A DNA stretch of 40,645 bases from Actinomycetes bacterium (GCA_021845725.1 JAJZVL010000023.1:1-40645); one strand, 5' to 3'. Positions 31,717-40,083 are shown, counted from the first letter of the stretch. Made by a program: numbers and translations. Notes: generated by a model from the sequence alone, not told the origin.

Positions 31717-32751
31717 GTGGGAAACACCACGCCTGGGCTCGTGTGCGGTCACCACCACCTCTACTCCGCGCTGGCCCGCGGCATGCCAGCACCGCCGGTG
31801 ACCCCGACCACCTTCCTCGAGATCCTCGAGCAGGTCTGGTGGCGCCTGGACGTCGCGCTCGACCTCGAGATGCTGCGGTGGTCCGCCATGCTCGGAGCGC
31901 TCGAGGCGCTCGAGTGCGGCACCACCGCGATCGTCGACCACCACGAGAGCCCGGGAGCCATCGAGGGCAGCCTCGACGTCATCGCACAGGCCTGCGCCGA
32001 GGTCGGGGTGCGCGTGGTCGCCTGCTACGGCGTCACCGACCGTCACGGGGCCGATGGCGCCCGCCGAGGGCTCGAGGAGAACGAGCGGTTCCTGCGCGCG
32101 GGAGGCCGGGGCATGGTCGGGGTGCACGCGGCGTTCACCTGCAGCGACGAGACGCTGGCCGCCGCAGCGGGGCTCGCCGCCGACCTCGGCGTCGGCGTCC
32201 ACATCCACGTCGCCGAGGGCCAGGTCGATGCCGACGCGCCGGTGCGCCTCGCTCCTTTCGCCGGCGAGGACTGGCTCCTCGCCCACGGGGTCCACCGTCG
32301 GACACCCCCGCCCGAGGCGCTCGCCCGAGCGACGCTCGCGCACAACGCTCGCTCCAACATGCACAACGCCGTCGGCTACGCGCGTCCGAGCACTTGGCCC
32401 GGAAGGGTGGTGCTCGGCAGCGACGGCATCGGCGCAGACATGCTCGACGAAGCGCGCGTGGCATACGTGCGCGCGAGAGAGGCCGACGTCACCATCACCC
32501 CCGAGCAGGTGTGGTCGTGGCTCGACGCCGGCACCGAGCTCGTCCCCGAGGCGGCCGGTGACCGCGTCCGGTGGAGCTACGACGGTGCCGACGACCCTTG
32601 GCGCGCGGCCTTCACGCCTGGAGTGCGCGCACGCGACGTGTGGGTGGACGGCGTACAGGTCGTCGCCGAGGGCCGTGCCACGCGCGTCGACGCCGACGAG
32701 GTCCGAGCGCGCGCCTCCGAGCAGGCCACCCGCCTGTTCGCGCGTCTGTGA
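31717..32751 (+). CDS. SsnA-like aminohydrolase (chlorohydrolase superfamily), N-terminally short
   Basis: 344 residues, close in sequence pattern to SsnA: GLVCGHHHLYSALARG (metal His12, His14), GTTAIVDHHESPGAIEGSLDVI, GVHAAFTCSDETL, HIHVAEGQ, HGVH, HNARSNMHNAVGYA and GSDGIGADM. All metal-site residues are retained. What is missing is the N-terminal ~55-65 residues that form half of the small beta-sandwich in relatives; only 101 bp separate it from the divergent hydantoinase, so there is no room for it. The start is GTG 31717 with GGGAGG eight bases upstream. SsnA-type enzymes occur in purine/uric-acid gene clusters with xdh and hyuA. Substrate unknown; a deamination or ring hydrolysis is likely. 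Confidence 0.82.
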   Translation: MGNTTPGLVCGHHHLYSALARGMPAPPVTPTTFLEILEQVWWRLDVALDLEMLRWSAMLGALEALECGTTAIVDHHESPGAIEGSLDVIAQACAEVGVRVVACYGVTDRHGADGARRGLEENERFLRAGGRGMVGVHAAFTCSDETLAAAAGLAADLGVGVHIHVAEGQVDADAPVRLAPFAGEDWLLAHGVHRRTPPPEALARATLAHNARSNMHNAVGYARPSTWPGRVVLGSDGIGADMLDEARVAYVRAREADVTITPEQVWSWLDAGTELVPEAAGDRVRWSYDGADDPWRAAFTPGVRARDVWVDGVQVVAEGRATRVDADEVRARASEQATRLFARL

Positions 32752-32774
32752 GCCGGTGAGGGGCGCGGCGGCCA

Positions 32775-32791
32775 GGCGCGCTCAGTGCGCC
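32775..32791. terminator. Short hairpin between convergent SsnA-like and regulator genes
   Basis: GGCGC-GCTCAGT-GCGCC, a five-pair GC stem, spans the stop codon of the regulator in the 30-bp gap between convergent genes. Weak evidence as a terminator; no T-run. Confidence 0.3.
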
Positions 32792-33414
32792 GGAGCGGGC
32801 CGAGGCGGTGCAGAGCGGGTCGTGTTCAAGTAGTTGTAGACGGTCACTCGGCTCACGCCCATCGCGTCGGCGACCTCGTCGACGGCATTTCGGATCGCGA
32901 AGGCCCCGCGTTCGTCGAGCATGCGCACGGCCCGCTGCTTGTCCACACGGCTCAGGTCGGCGAGGGCGCCGCCGAGCTCGCCCTCGATCTGGTCGATCAG
33001 GTTGGCCAGCCCGTTGCGCAGGTCCGCCGAGCCCTGCCGCCGCACGGCCCCGACCAGGCGCCCCCGCCACACGAGCGGCACCGACCCCTCGGACATCTGC
33101 TCCGGGGCGACCACGTGGCCGCCGAGTGCACGTGCGAGCGGCCGGACGGCGGAGAGGAAGGCATCCGCGTCGTCGGCGTCGATCGCTCGCCCGCTCAGCA
33201 CGATCCCGGAGGCTCCGGCCTCGAACGCCGCCGCCGCCGCCTCGGCGACCGCATCGAACAGCGGGCGCGCATCGCCTTCGACCGCGCTGGCGAACGGTCC
33301 CACGTCCGGCGGGTAGCCCGACGTGCGCAGCGAGTCGAGCGCGGCCTCGACGTGGCTGCCCAGCTCCCCCTCTCGGAAGGGCTCGACCGTGAACTCGATC
33401 CGCACGCGCGACAT
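32782..33414 (-). CDS. Transcriptional regulator: thiamine-binding-protein-like domain plus DauR/YheO-type HTH
   Basis: 210 residues from the ATG at 33414. Residues 4-77 (RIEFTVEPFREGELGSHVEA to AAAFEAGASGIVLSGRA) resemble the MTH1187/YkoF-like thiamine-binding fold. A middle part (about 80-125) includes SVPLVWRGRLVGAVR. Residues 157-200 (DKQRAVRMLDERGAFAIRNA, then VADAMGVSRVTVYNYL) match the C-terminal helix-turn-helix of DauR/YheO regulators. The N-domain may bind a small heterocycle as inducer. A TAGGCT -10 element seven bases before the ATG suggests a leaderless transcript, and two operators upstream imply autoregulation. It is the only regulator in the island and the best candidate for the shared palindrome. 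Confidence 0.75.
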   Translation of the reverse strand: MSRVRIEFTVEPFREGELGSHVEAALDSLRTSGYPPDVGPFASAVEGDARPLFDAVAEAAAAAFEAGASGIVLSGRAIDADDADAFLSAVRPLARALGGHVVAPEQMSEGSVPLVWRGRLVGAVRRQGSADLRNGLANLIDQIEGELGGALADLSRVDKQRAVRMLDERGAFAIRNAVDEVADAMGVSRVTVYNYLNTTRSAPPRPAPAH

Positions 33415-33421
33415 CGCCGCG

Positions 33422-33498
33422 AGCCTATCCTCCCGTCGCTCAAGAGTTTGACGGCACGTCAACACGTTCTTGACAAATCGTAAAGACTGCGCCAAGCT
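33422..33498. promoter_or_regulatory. Divergent control region of regulator and fused dehydrogenase, two operators
   Basis: TTGACGGCACGTCAA (33448-33462) is a perfect inverted repeat and TTGACAAATCGTAAA (33470-33484) a near match, 22 bp apart. On the plus strand TTGACA (33470-33475), 17 bases, CAAGCT (33493-33498) form the probable promoter of the fused dehydrogenase operon. On the minus strand TAGGCT (33427-33422) is the probable -10 of the regulator. Confidence 0.65.
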
Positions 33499-33542
33499 CA
33501 GGGAGTGGGCGGCGCGAACCCGAGCCAGCAGGAGGTGACGCC

Positions 33543-36137
33543 ATGACCGTCGTGGACACCGACGTGGTCGTCTTCACGCTGAACGGCACCGAGGTCTCCG
33601 TCAGCGCGGACCACCCACACCTGCTCTCGGCGCTGCGTGAGGAGCTCGACGTCACCTCGCCCAAGGACGGCTGCTCGCCGTCGGGGCAGTGCGGCTGCTG
33701 CACGGTCATGATCGACGGCAAGGTCCAGGTGTCGTGCCAGTACCCGGTCACCAAGGCCGCAGGGCGCGAGATCGTCACGCTCGAGGGCCTCCCCGTCGAC
33801 GAGCGAGACCGCTACGCGTCGGCGTTCGCCGCACACGGCGGCCTCCAGTGCGGGTTCTGCATCCCCGGCATCGTGCTGCGAGCGAAGGCCCAGATCGACA
33901 AGAAGGGGGCCGGGCTCAGCCGGGAGGACATGTCCCGGCACCTCGGAGCGCACCTGTGCCGGTGCACCGGGTACGTGAAGATCCTCGACGCCATCCAGGC
34001 CGTCGCGACCGGCGACGCGAGCGACCCCGTCCCCTCTGGCGGCGTGGGCACCTCGGGGCCGAAGTACGAGGCGCGCCGGCTCGCGCTGGGCGACCGTCGC
34101 TACGTCGACGACCTGCGAGTCCCCGGGATGCTCCACGCAGCGCTGCGCTTCACGGACCATGCCCGGGCGGACGTCGTGCACATCGACACGTCCGAAGCCG
34201 CCGCGGCGCCCGGTGTCGTGGCCGTCCTGACCGCTCAGGACGTGCCGGGAGAGCTGCGCGTGGGCATCATCGAGCGCGACTGGCCGGTCATGATCCCCGT
34301 GGGCGGGCGGACGTCGTACGTGGGGGACGTCCTCGCCGTCGTGGTGGGCGAGACGCGCCGCCAGGCCCGTGCGGCGGCGGAGCTCGTCGACGTGCGCTAC
34401 GACGTGCTCGAGCCCATCACCGACGCGCGCGCGGCCTTGGAGTCCAAGGAGATCGCGGTGTGGGGAACCGGCTCGAACGTCCTGTCGGTCACCGCGTACG
34501 CGCGCGGCGATGTCGACGCAGCCTTGGCGTCGAGCGCCCACAGGGTCCACGAGGTGTTCGAGACCCAGCGCGTCGAGCACGCGTTCTTGGAGCCCGAGTC
34601 GACGCTCGCGGTGCCCCGGGACGACGGCGGGCTCCACGTGTACTCGGGCGGCCAGGGCGTGTGGGACGATCGCGACCAGATCGCCGCATGCCTGGGCATC
34701 GACCGTGACGAGGTGAGCGTCGAGCTCGTGTCGAACGGCGGCGCCTTCGGCGGCAAGGAGGATCTGTCGAACCAGGCGCATGCCGCGCTGGCCGCCTGGC
34801 TCCTGCGCCGGCCGGTCAAGTGCACGCTCTCGCGCGAGGAGAGCTTCCGCATGCATGCCAAGCGGCACCCCATCCGCCTGGAGTACTGGGCGGGCTGCGA
34901 CCCCGACGGCCACCTCCTCGCGTTGCGCGCCCGGATGGTGGGCGACTCCGGCGCCTACGCAAGCGTCGGCATGAAGGTGCTCGAGCGCGCGGCGGGCCAC
35001 GCGACGGGCCCGTACCGGGTCGGCGCGGTCGACGTCGAATCCGTCGCCGTGCGGACCAACAACCCGGTGTGCGGGGCGTTCCGCGGCTTCGGGGCCAACC
35101 AGGCCCAGTTCGCGATGGAAGGCGTGATGGACCGCCTCGCCGAGCTGGTCGGCATCAGCGGCCTCGAGATGCGGCGGCGCAACGTCATCCGTCCCGGCGA
35201 CGAATGGGGACCCGGGCAGATCATGGACGACGGCTCTGCGGGAGCCGAGCAGTGCCTCGAGGCGCTCGCAGAGCGCTACGAGGCGGCGCGCCGAGAGGGA
35301 AAGGCGGTCGGCATCGCGCTCGGCCTGAAGAACTCGGGCCTCGGCAATGGCGTCGCCGAGGTCACCCGCGCGCTCGTGCGCTTCCAGCCAGACGGCACGG
35401 TGGAGGTGCGCCACGGCTGGACCGAGATGGGCCAGGGCGTCCACACGGTCGCACGCCAAGTGGCCGTCGAAGAGCTCGGCATCGACCCCGAGAAGGTGGT
35501 CGTGCGAGTGGACACGACCTACGAGCTGGGCGACGGCCAGACGACGGGAAGCCGCGGCACGCTCATGGGTGCCGGTGCGGTGCGCAACGCCTGCCTCGCC
35601 GCGAAGGCCGACGGCTGCCGGCCCGGGGTCGACTACGTGGCGGACTACCGGGTCGACTGGACCCAGCACCTCGGCACCTGTGCGCATCCGGTCATCCACT
35701 CGGCGTTCGGCTACGCGGCCCAGATGGTCGTCGTGGACCGCGAGACTCTCGCGGTCCAACGGGTCGCCGCCGCGCACGACGTGGGCCGGGCGGTCAACCC
35801 GATGCTGTGTGCCGGGCAGGTCGAGGGCGCGGTGCACATGGGGCTCGGGTACGCCCTCAGCGAGGAGTTCCCCGCCGACGAGCGAGGCTTCCCGACCAAG
35901 TCCACGCTGCGCTCCCTCGGCATCCTGCGCGCGAAGGACGTCCCGCCGATCGAGGTCGTCCTCGTCGAGGTCCCCCAGCCGCGCGCCCCCTACGGCATCA
36001 AGGGAGCCGGGGAGATCGGCCTCGTGCCGACCGCAGGGGCTGTGGCGGCCGCGCTGCACGACGCAGACGGCGTGTGGCGGGCGACCCTGCCGATGCTGGC
36101 CGGGCGCGACGCCGGGCGCGACGCCGGCACCGACTGA
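33543..36137 (+). CDS. Fused 2Fe-2S/molybdopterin dehydrogenase, XdhD or selenium-dependent-xanthine-dehydrogenase type
   Basis: 864 residues. The N-terminal ~155 form a two-cluster iron-sulfur domain: Cys44, Cys50, Cys53, Cys65, then Cys103, Cys106, Cys139, Cys141. From ~170 the molybdenum hydroxylase domains follow: hammerhead, [21 protein letters not shown] and [15 protein letters not shown] with the catalytic Glu. The first cluster spacing is C-x5-C rather than the usual C-x4-C. No FAD domain or adjacent FAD subunit is present. Layout and length fit the group that includes selenium-dependent xanthine dehydrogenases. No selenium-maturation gene is in the window, so selenium use is open. 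It heads an operon with the flavin oxidoreductase and the PLP lyase. Confidence 0.88.
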   Translation: MTVVDTDVVVFTLNGTEVSVSADHPHLLSALREELDVTSPKDGCSPSGQCGCCTVMIDGKVQVSCQYPVTKAAGREIVTLEGLPVDERDRYASAFAAHGGLQCGFCIPGIVLRAKAQIDKKGAGLSREDMSRHLGAHLCRCTGYVKILDAIQAVATGDASDPVPSGGVGTSGPKYEARRLALGDRRYVDDLRVPGMLHAALRFTDHARADVVHIDTSEAAAAPGVVAVLTAQDVPGELRVGIIERDWPVMIPVGGRTSYVGDVLAVVVGETRRQARAAAELVDVRYDVLEPITDARAALESKEIAVWGTGSNVLSVTAYARGDVDAALASSAHRVHEVFETQRVEHAFLEPESTLAVPRDDGGLHVYSGGQGVWDDRDQIAACLGIDRDEVSVELVSNGGAFGGKEDLSNQAHAALAAWLLRRPVKCTLSREESFRMHAKRHPIRLEYWAGCDPDGHLLALRARMVGDSGAYASVGMKVLERAAGHATGPYRVGAVDVESVAVRTNNPVCGAFRGFGANQAQFAMEGVMDRLAELVGISGLEMRRRNVIRPGDEWGPGQIMDDGSAGAEQCLEALAERYEAARREGKAVGIALGLKNSGLGNGVAEVTRALVRFQPDGTVEVRHGWTEMGQGVHTVARQVAVEELGIDPEKVVVRVDTTYELGDGQTTGSRGTLMGAGAVRNACLAAKADGCRPGVDYVADYRVDWTQHLGTCAHPVIHSAFGYAAQMVVVDRETLAVQRVAAAHDVGRAVNPMLCAGQVEGAVHMGLGYALSEEFPADERGFPTKSTLRSLGILRAKDVPPIEVVLVEVPQPRAPYGIKGAGEIGLVPTAGAVAAALHDADGVWRATLPMLAGRDAGRDAGTD

Positions 36138-36169
36138 GCATGGTGGAGCCACCGAGAGGAGGGCTGAGC

Positions 36170-37171
36170 GTGACGACGCGCGTGGCGCTGTACCTGCAAG
36201 ACGCCCATAGCATCCGCGACGGGATGGAGTTCGCGGCCTATGCGGAGCAGCGAGGGTTCGACGCCGTGTGGCAGGCCGAGAGCCGGCTCGTGCGCGAGGC
36301 CACCGTGCCGCTCTCGGCGTACGCGGCGCACACCGAGCGCATCGGGTTGGGCTCAGGAGTCGCGGACATCTGGTCGCGCAACCCCGCTCGCCTCGCGGCG
36401 ACCTTCTCGACCCTCGACGACCTGGCGCCCGGGCGCGTGCGCTGCGGCCTCGGCGCGTGGTGGGACCCGCTCGCAGCCAAGGTGGGCATCGACCGCCGGC
36501 ACCCGCTCGGCGTCATGCGCGAGGTGGTGACCGCCGTTCGCGCCCTGCTCGCCAACGAGACCGTCACCTTCCACGGGGAGTGGGTGCACCTCACAGGGGT
36601 GGAGCTCGACTACGTCTACCAGGAGCGCCGTCCCAAGGACGTGCCGATCTACATCGGCGCGACGGGCGACAAGATGCTCGAGCTGGCCGGCGAGATCGCC
36701 GACGGCGTGGTGCTCAACTACCTCGTCTCGCCCGACTACAACGAGCGGGCGCTCGAGCACCTCGAGGCCGGGTTGTCCCGGTCCGGGCGGACCCTCGACG
36801 ACCTCGACCGACCTCAGCTGGTGGTGTGCTCCGTCCACGAGGACGAACGGTCCGCCCTGGACATGGCCCGGCTCATGGTCACCCAGTACCTCGGACAGCA
36901 GCCGCACATCATGCGCGCGTCCGGCGTCCCCCAGTCCCTGCTCGACGCCGTCGGCGAGGTGCTCACCTGGCCCGCGACGCACGAGCAGGTCGAGGCCGCG
37001 TCGAAGCTCGTCCCCGACGAGGTCGTCCGCATGCTGACCGCCTCGGGCACCGCGGACCAGGCGCGTGCACGCGTCGCGGACTACGTCGCCGGCGGCTGCA
37101 CCTGCCCGATCCTCTACCCCCTAGGTGACGTACGCGCCATGATCGACGCGTTCGCGGGGTGGACCGCGTGA
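36170..37171 (+). CDS. Luciferase-like (LLM) flavin/F420-dependent oxidoreductase
   Basis: 333 residues, TIM-barrel LLM superfamily: [73 protein letters not shown], then [28 protein letters not shown]. The pattern is near methylene-tetrahydromethanopterin reductase-like F420 enzymes, but FMN monooxygenases share it. The start is GTG 36170 with GAGGAGGG six bases upstream; an ATG at 36140 has none. It lies 32 bp after the fused dehydrogenase and overlaps the next gene by GTGA, so it belongs to the same operon and probably acts on the same heterocycle route. Reaction unknown. Confidence 0.85.
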   Translation: MTTRVALYLQDAHSIRDGMEFAAYAEQRGFDAVWQAESRLVREATVPLSAYAAHTERIGLGSGVADIWSRNPARLAATFSTLDDLAPGRVRCGLGAWWDPLAAKVGIDRRHPLGVMREVVTAVRALLANETVTFHGEWVHLTGVELDYVYQERRPKDVPIYIGATGDKMLELAGEIADGVVLNYLVSPDYNERALEHLEAGLSRSGRTLDDLDRPQLVVCSVHEDERSALDMARLMVTQYLGQQPHIMRASGVPQSLLDAVGEVLTWPATHEQVEAASKLVPDEVVRMLTASGTADQARARVADYVAGGCTCPILYPLGDVRAMIDAFAGWTA

Positions 37172-38370
37172 GCTCGTCGCAGGTGGTCGCCCCGGCGACC
37201 GGTACCGAGTTCGCCGCAGTGGTGAACCCTTTGGCTGGTCCCGTGCCCAGCGTCGAGGTGCCCACGGCCGAGATCCTTGCCTTCCATCGCCGCCTGCCCG
37301 GCTACGAGCCGACGCCACTCCTCTCCGTGCCAGCCCTCGCCGAGCGCCTCGAGGTTGGCTCGCTGCTCGTGAAGGCCGAATCGTCGCGCTTCGGCCTCCC
37401 GGCCTTCAAGATGCTCGGTGCCTCATGGGCCGTCTACAAGACGCTGCGAGAGCGTCTCGGCTCGGACCTCGAGCCCTGGCATGACGTCGACGAGCTGGCG
37501 GAGCGGCTCTCGGCGCTGCGCCCGTTCACGCTCGTGGCGGCCACCGATGGCAACCACGGCCGTGCGGTCGCCCGCATGGCGCGCCTCGTCGGGCTGGGTG
37601 CCCGGATCTTCGTCCCCGCCGGGACGAGCGACGCGCGCATCGCCGGGATCGTCGCCGAGGGCGCCGAGGTGATCGTGGTCCCGGGCAACTACGACGCGGC
37701 AGTGGCACGGTCCGCCGAGGATGAAGGACCCCGGGCAGCCGTGATCTCCGACACGAGCTGGCCCGGGTACCGCGACGTGCCGCGCTGGGTGAGCGAGGGC
37801 TACTCGACGATGTTCACCGAGATCGACGACGCCCTCGCCGCCGCCGGACGCCGCCAACCCGACACCGTCGTCGTCCCCATCGGCGTCGGCGCCCTGGCCG
37901 CCGCCGCGGTCGAGCACGCCCGGCGCCACGGCGGCCGCGGCGCGCTGGTCGGCGTCGAGCCCACGGACGCCGCGTGCGCGACCGCTTCGGCGCTCTCGGG
38001 CGACCTCGTGACCCTCGAAGGCGAGCAGCGCTCCATCATGGTCGGGCTCAACTGCGGGACCCCCTCCCCCATCGCCTGGCCGCTGGTCTCACGCGGGCTG
38101 GCCGGGTTCCTCACCATCGGCGACGAGTGGGCGCGCCGGGCCGTGCGGGAGCTCGCCGCCGTCGGCATCGAGGCCGGAGAGACGGGCGCCGCGGCGCTTG
38201 GCGGCCTCGACGCGCTGCGCGACCGCGGGGCCGCCGACGCGCTCGAATGCCTCTTCGGCCCGACGGCTGACGTGTTGGTGCTCGTCACCGAAGGGGCCAG
38301 CGACCTGGCCGCCTGGCGACGGATCCTTGGCGTGGAGGTCGTGGGGGCGACGGCCACCGAAGCCCCGTAG
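37168..38370 (+). CDS. Diaminopropionate ammonia-lyase-like PLP enzyme (YgeX family)
   Basis: 400 residues, fold type II PLP enzyme. [14 protein letters not shown] carries the Schiff-base Lys81, [11 protein letters not shown] is the substrate/cofactor loop, [11 protein letters not shown] is the phosphate-binding region, and [23 protein letters not shown] closely follows the WxGYxxIPxWIxxGYSTMFxE pattern I associate with diaminopropionate ammonia-lyases, which release pyruvate and two ammonia. GTG 37168 overlaps the previous stop as GTGA (GTG 37159 is an alternative). ygeX lies with ssnA, hyuA and xdh genes in E. coli and in gut uric-acid clusters, so its presence supports a nitrogen-heterocycle degradation role here. 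Confidence 0.85.
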   Translation: MSSSQVVAPATGTEFAAVVNPLAGPVPSVEVPTAEILAFHRRLPGYEPTPLLSVPALAERLEVGSLLVKAESSRFGLPAFKMLGASWAVYKTLRERLGSDLEPWHDVDELAERLSALRPFTLVAATDGNHGRAVARMARLVGLGARIFVPAGTSDARIAGIVAEGAEVIVVPGNYDAAVARSAEDEGPRAAVISDTSWPGYRDVPRWVSEGYSTMFTEIDDALAAAGRRQPDTVVVPIGVGALAAAAVEHARRHGGRGALVGVEPTDAACATASALSGDLVTLEGEQRSIMVGLNCGTPSPIAWPLVSRGLAGFLTIGDEWARRAVRELAAVGIEAGETGAAALGGLDALRDRGAADALECLFGPTADVLVLVTEGASDLAAWRRILGVEVVGATATEAP

Positions 38371-38390
38371 GGGCTCGGCGGGGCCCCGAT
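38361..38390. terminator. Terminator-like hairpins at the end of the island
   Basis: AGCCCC-GTA-GGGGCT (38361-38375) is a perfect six-pair stem containing the TAG stop of the PLP lyase. A GGGGCCCC palindrome follows within about 10 bases. It separates the convergent lyase and cold-shock-like genes; no T-run. Confidence 0.5.
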
Positions 38391-38400
38391 CCAGCCCGGC

Positions 38401-38616
38401 CTAGAGCTTGGTCACCCGAACCGCTTCCATGCGGCCGAGGTGGCCGGCCACCACGTCGAAGGCGACACGCCGGTGGACCTCCACGCTGCGGGTGCCGTCG
38501 GCGATCTGGGTGCAGTGGAACGGCCACGTGGTGGTGCTGGCCTCGTCTGCCACCGTCCCGAGACCGCGCGCCTCGTCGAAGGCCGACACCATGCCGAGAT
38601 GGAGCGATCCGCCCAC
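38401..38616 (-). CDS. Cold-shock-domain-like small protein
   Basis: 71 residues. HLGMVSAFDEARGLGTVADE then WPFHCTQIADGTRSVEVHRRVAFDVVAGHLGRMEAVRV follows the five-strand cold-shock pattern, with GLGTV in place of the KGFGFI RNA-binding motif and PFHCTQI in place of VFVH-type. The aromatic RNA-contact residues are largely lost, so nucleic-acid binding is doubtful. The start is GTG 38616, three bases after the hisG stop, so it is probably co-transcribed with hisG. Confidence 0.7.
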   Translation of the reverse strand: MGGSLHLGMVSAFDEARGLGTVADEASTTTWPFHCTQIADGTRSVEVHRRVAFDVVAGHLGRMEAVRVTKL

Positions 38617-38619
38617 GGC

Positions 38620-39516
38620 TCAGTGCACGATCTTGGAGAGGGCCAGCTCCAAGATGTCGGTCGCGCCCTCGTCCTTGAGCGCCGGGATCAGCGTGTTGAT
38701 GTCCGACTTGGCGACGACGGTCTCGAGCGCGAAGCCGCGGCCGCCCGACAGCTCCGAGACGGTCGGCGCGCGCATCGACGGCAGCACGGCGACCACTGCA
38801 TCCAGCCGGCCGGGTGGGACGTTCAGCTTCACCAGCACCTTCTGGCGCGCCTCGAGCGCGCCGACGAGGAGCGTGTGGAGCTGGCTCATGGCGTGGTGCT
38901 TCACCGGGTCTCGAGCGGCCTTCGGGTTGGCGATCAGCTCGGTGCGCGACACGAGCAGCGTCTCGACGATGCGCAGGCCTGCCGCGCGCAACGCCCTACC
39001 GGTCTCGGTGATCTCGACGACGCAGTCGGCGATGTCGGGCACCTTCGCCTCGGTCGCGCCGTAGGAGACGGAGATCTCTGCGTCGATCCCGTGCGCTGCG
39101 AGCACCCGGGCGGTGAGCCGCGGGTACTCCGTGCTCACCCGCAGCCGCCGACCTTCGGCACCGGCGCTGCCCGCGAGGTCCCCCAAGCTCTTGCACGCAG
39201 AGCCCTCCGCGACGGCGAGCACCACCCGGATCGGGTTGGCCGTCGCCTTGGAGTAGGCGAGCTCCCCGAGCGAGACGACGTCCGCCCCCCGTTCCTCGAT
39301 CCAGTCACGCCCGGTGATGCCGAGGTCGAAGAGGCCCTCGGACACGTACACGGGGATCTCCTGGGGGCGAAGGATCCGGACCTCGCTCACTCGAGGGTCG
39401 GAGATCGACGCCCGATAGTCGACGTCCGACGCCCTCGCCACGGCGAGGTCGGCCGCCTCGAAGAGCTCGAGCGTCGCCCGTTCGAGCGACCCTTTCGGCA
39501 GGACGATTCGCAGCAC
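38620..39516 (-). CDS. hisG: ATP phosphoribosyltransferase, long form
   Basis: About 298 residues. VLRIVLPKGSLERATLELFEAA, the GLFDLGITGRDWIEE segment and the DIADCVVEITETGRALRAAGLRIVE signature are present, and the C-terminal ~75 residues (KVLVKLNVPPGRLDAVVAVLPSMRAPTVSEL to the end) are the ACT-like regulatory domain of the long form, so it should be a hexamer inhibited by histidine without HisZ. The start is GTG 39516, four bases after the ribH stop, with GGGAGG nine bases upstream. The usual partner hisE is not next to it; ribH is. Confidence 0.95.
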   Translation of the reverse strand: MLRIVLPKGSLERATLELFEAADLAVARASDVDYRASISDPRVSEVRILRPQEIPVYVSEGLFDLGITGRDWIEERGADVVSLGELAYSKATANPIRVVLAVAEGSACKSLGDLAGSAGAEGRRLRVSTEYPRLTARVLAAHGIDAEISVSYGATEAKVPDIADCVVEITETGRALRAAGLRIVETLLVSRTELIANPKAARDPVKHHAMSQLHTLLVGALEARQKVLVKLNVPPGRLDAVVAVLPSMRAPTVSELSGGRGFALETVVAKSDINTLIPALKDEGATDILELALSKIVH

Positions 39517-39520
39517 CTCG

Positions 39521-40078
39521 TCAGACCTCCCGGAGCAGACGCGCCATCTCGACCGCCACCGCGGCAGCCTCCCGGCCCTTGTTGGCCTCGCCGGGCGCCG
39601 AGCGCGCGAGCGCCTGGCCGATGTCCTCGGTCGTGAGCACGCCGAAGGCGACGGGCACGCCGGTGTCGAGCTGCACGCGCTGGATCCCGCCTGCGCACTC
39701 GCCCGCGACGAGCTCGTAGTGCCCGGTCTCCCCACGCACCACCGCGCCGAGGCACACCACCGCGTCGGCGCCGCTCTCGACCAGCGCACGGGCAACGAGC
39801 GGCAGCTCGAAGGCGCCGGGCACCCACGCCACGGTGACGTCGCTTCGGTCGACGCCGCACTCGTCGAGCGCCTCGAGGGCACCTTCGAGGAGCCGCCACG
39901 TGAGCGCGCCGTTGAACCTCGAGCACGCGACCCCCACCCTGAGCCCACCACCGGTCGCCGAAGCCCGAGCGAGGCCGTCCGAGCCGACGACCGGCCCAAC
40001 GGCGAGGACGCGCCCCACGCGCCCATGGAGCCCGTCGAGCGCCGCAGGTGGCAGCTCGGTCCCGATCTCCCCACCCAT
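39521..40078 (-). CDS. ribH: 6,7-dimethyl-8-ribityllumazine synthase
   Basis: 185 residues from ATG 40078. The catalytic core runs from about residue 45: GLRVGVACSRFNGALTWRLLEGAL, WVPGAFELPLVARAL, VVRGETGHYELV with the active-site His, and PVAFGVLTTED. The first ~44 residues are an extension not needed for the fold; a later start is possible but none is clearly better. It makes lumazine, the riboflavin precursor. It lies 5 bp after the ribA/ribBA gene and before hisG. Confidence 0.93.
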   Translation of the reverse strand: MGGEIGTELPPAALDGLHGRVGRVLAVGPVVGSDGLARASATGGGLRVGVACSRFNGALTWRLLEGALEALDECGVDRSDVTVAWVPGAFELPLVARALVESGADAVVCLGAVVRGETGHYELVAGECAGGIQRVQLDTGVPVAFGVLTTEDIGQALARSAPGEANKGREAAAVAVEMARLLREV

Positions 40079-40083
40079 CGAGC

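Noticed and set aside
36140-36169. ATG 36140 as start of the LLM oxidoreductase
   Set aside because: The strong GAGGAGGG site lies between it and GTG 36170, where the family sequence starts.
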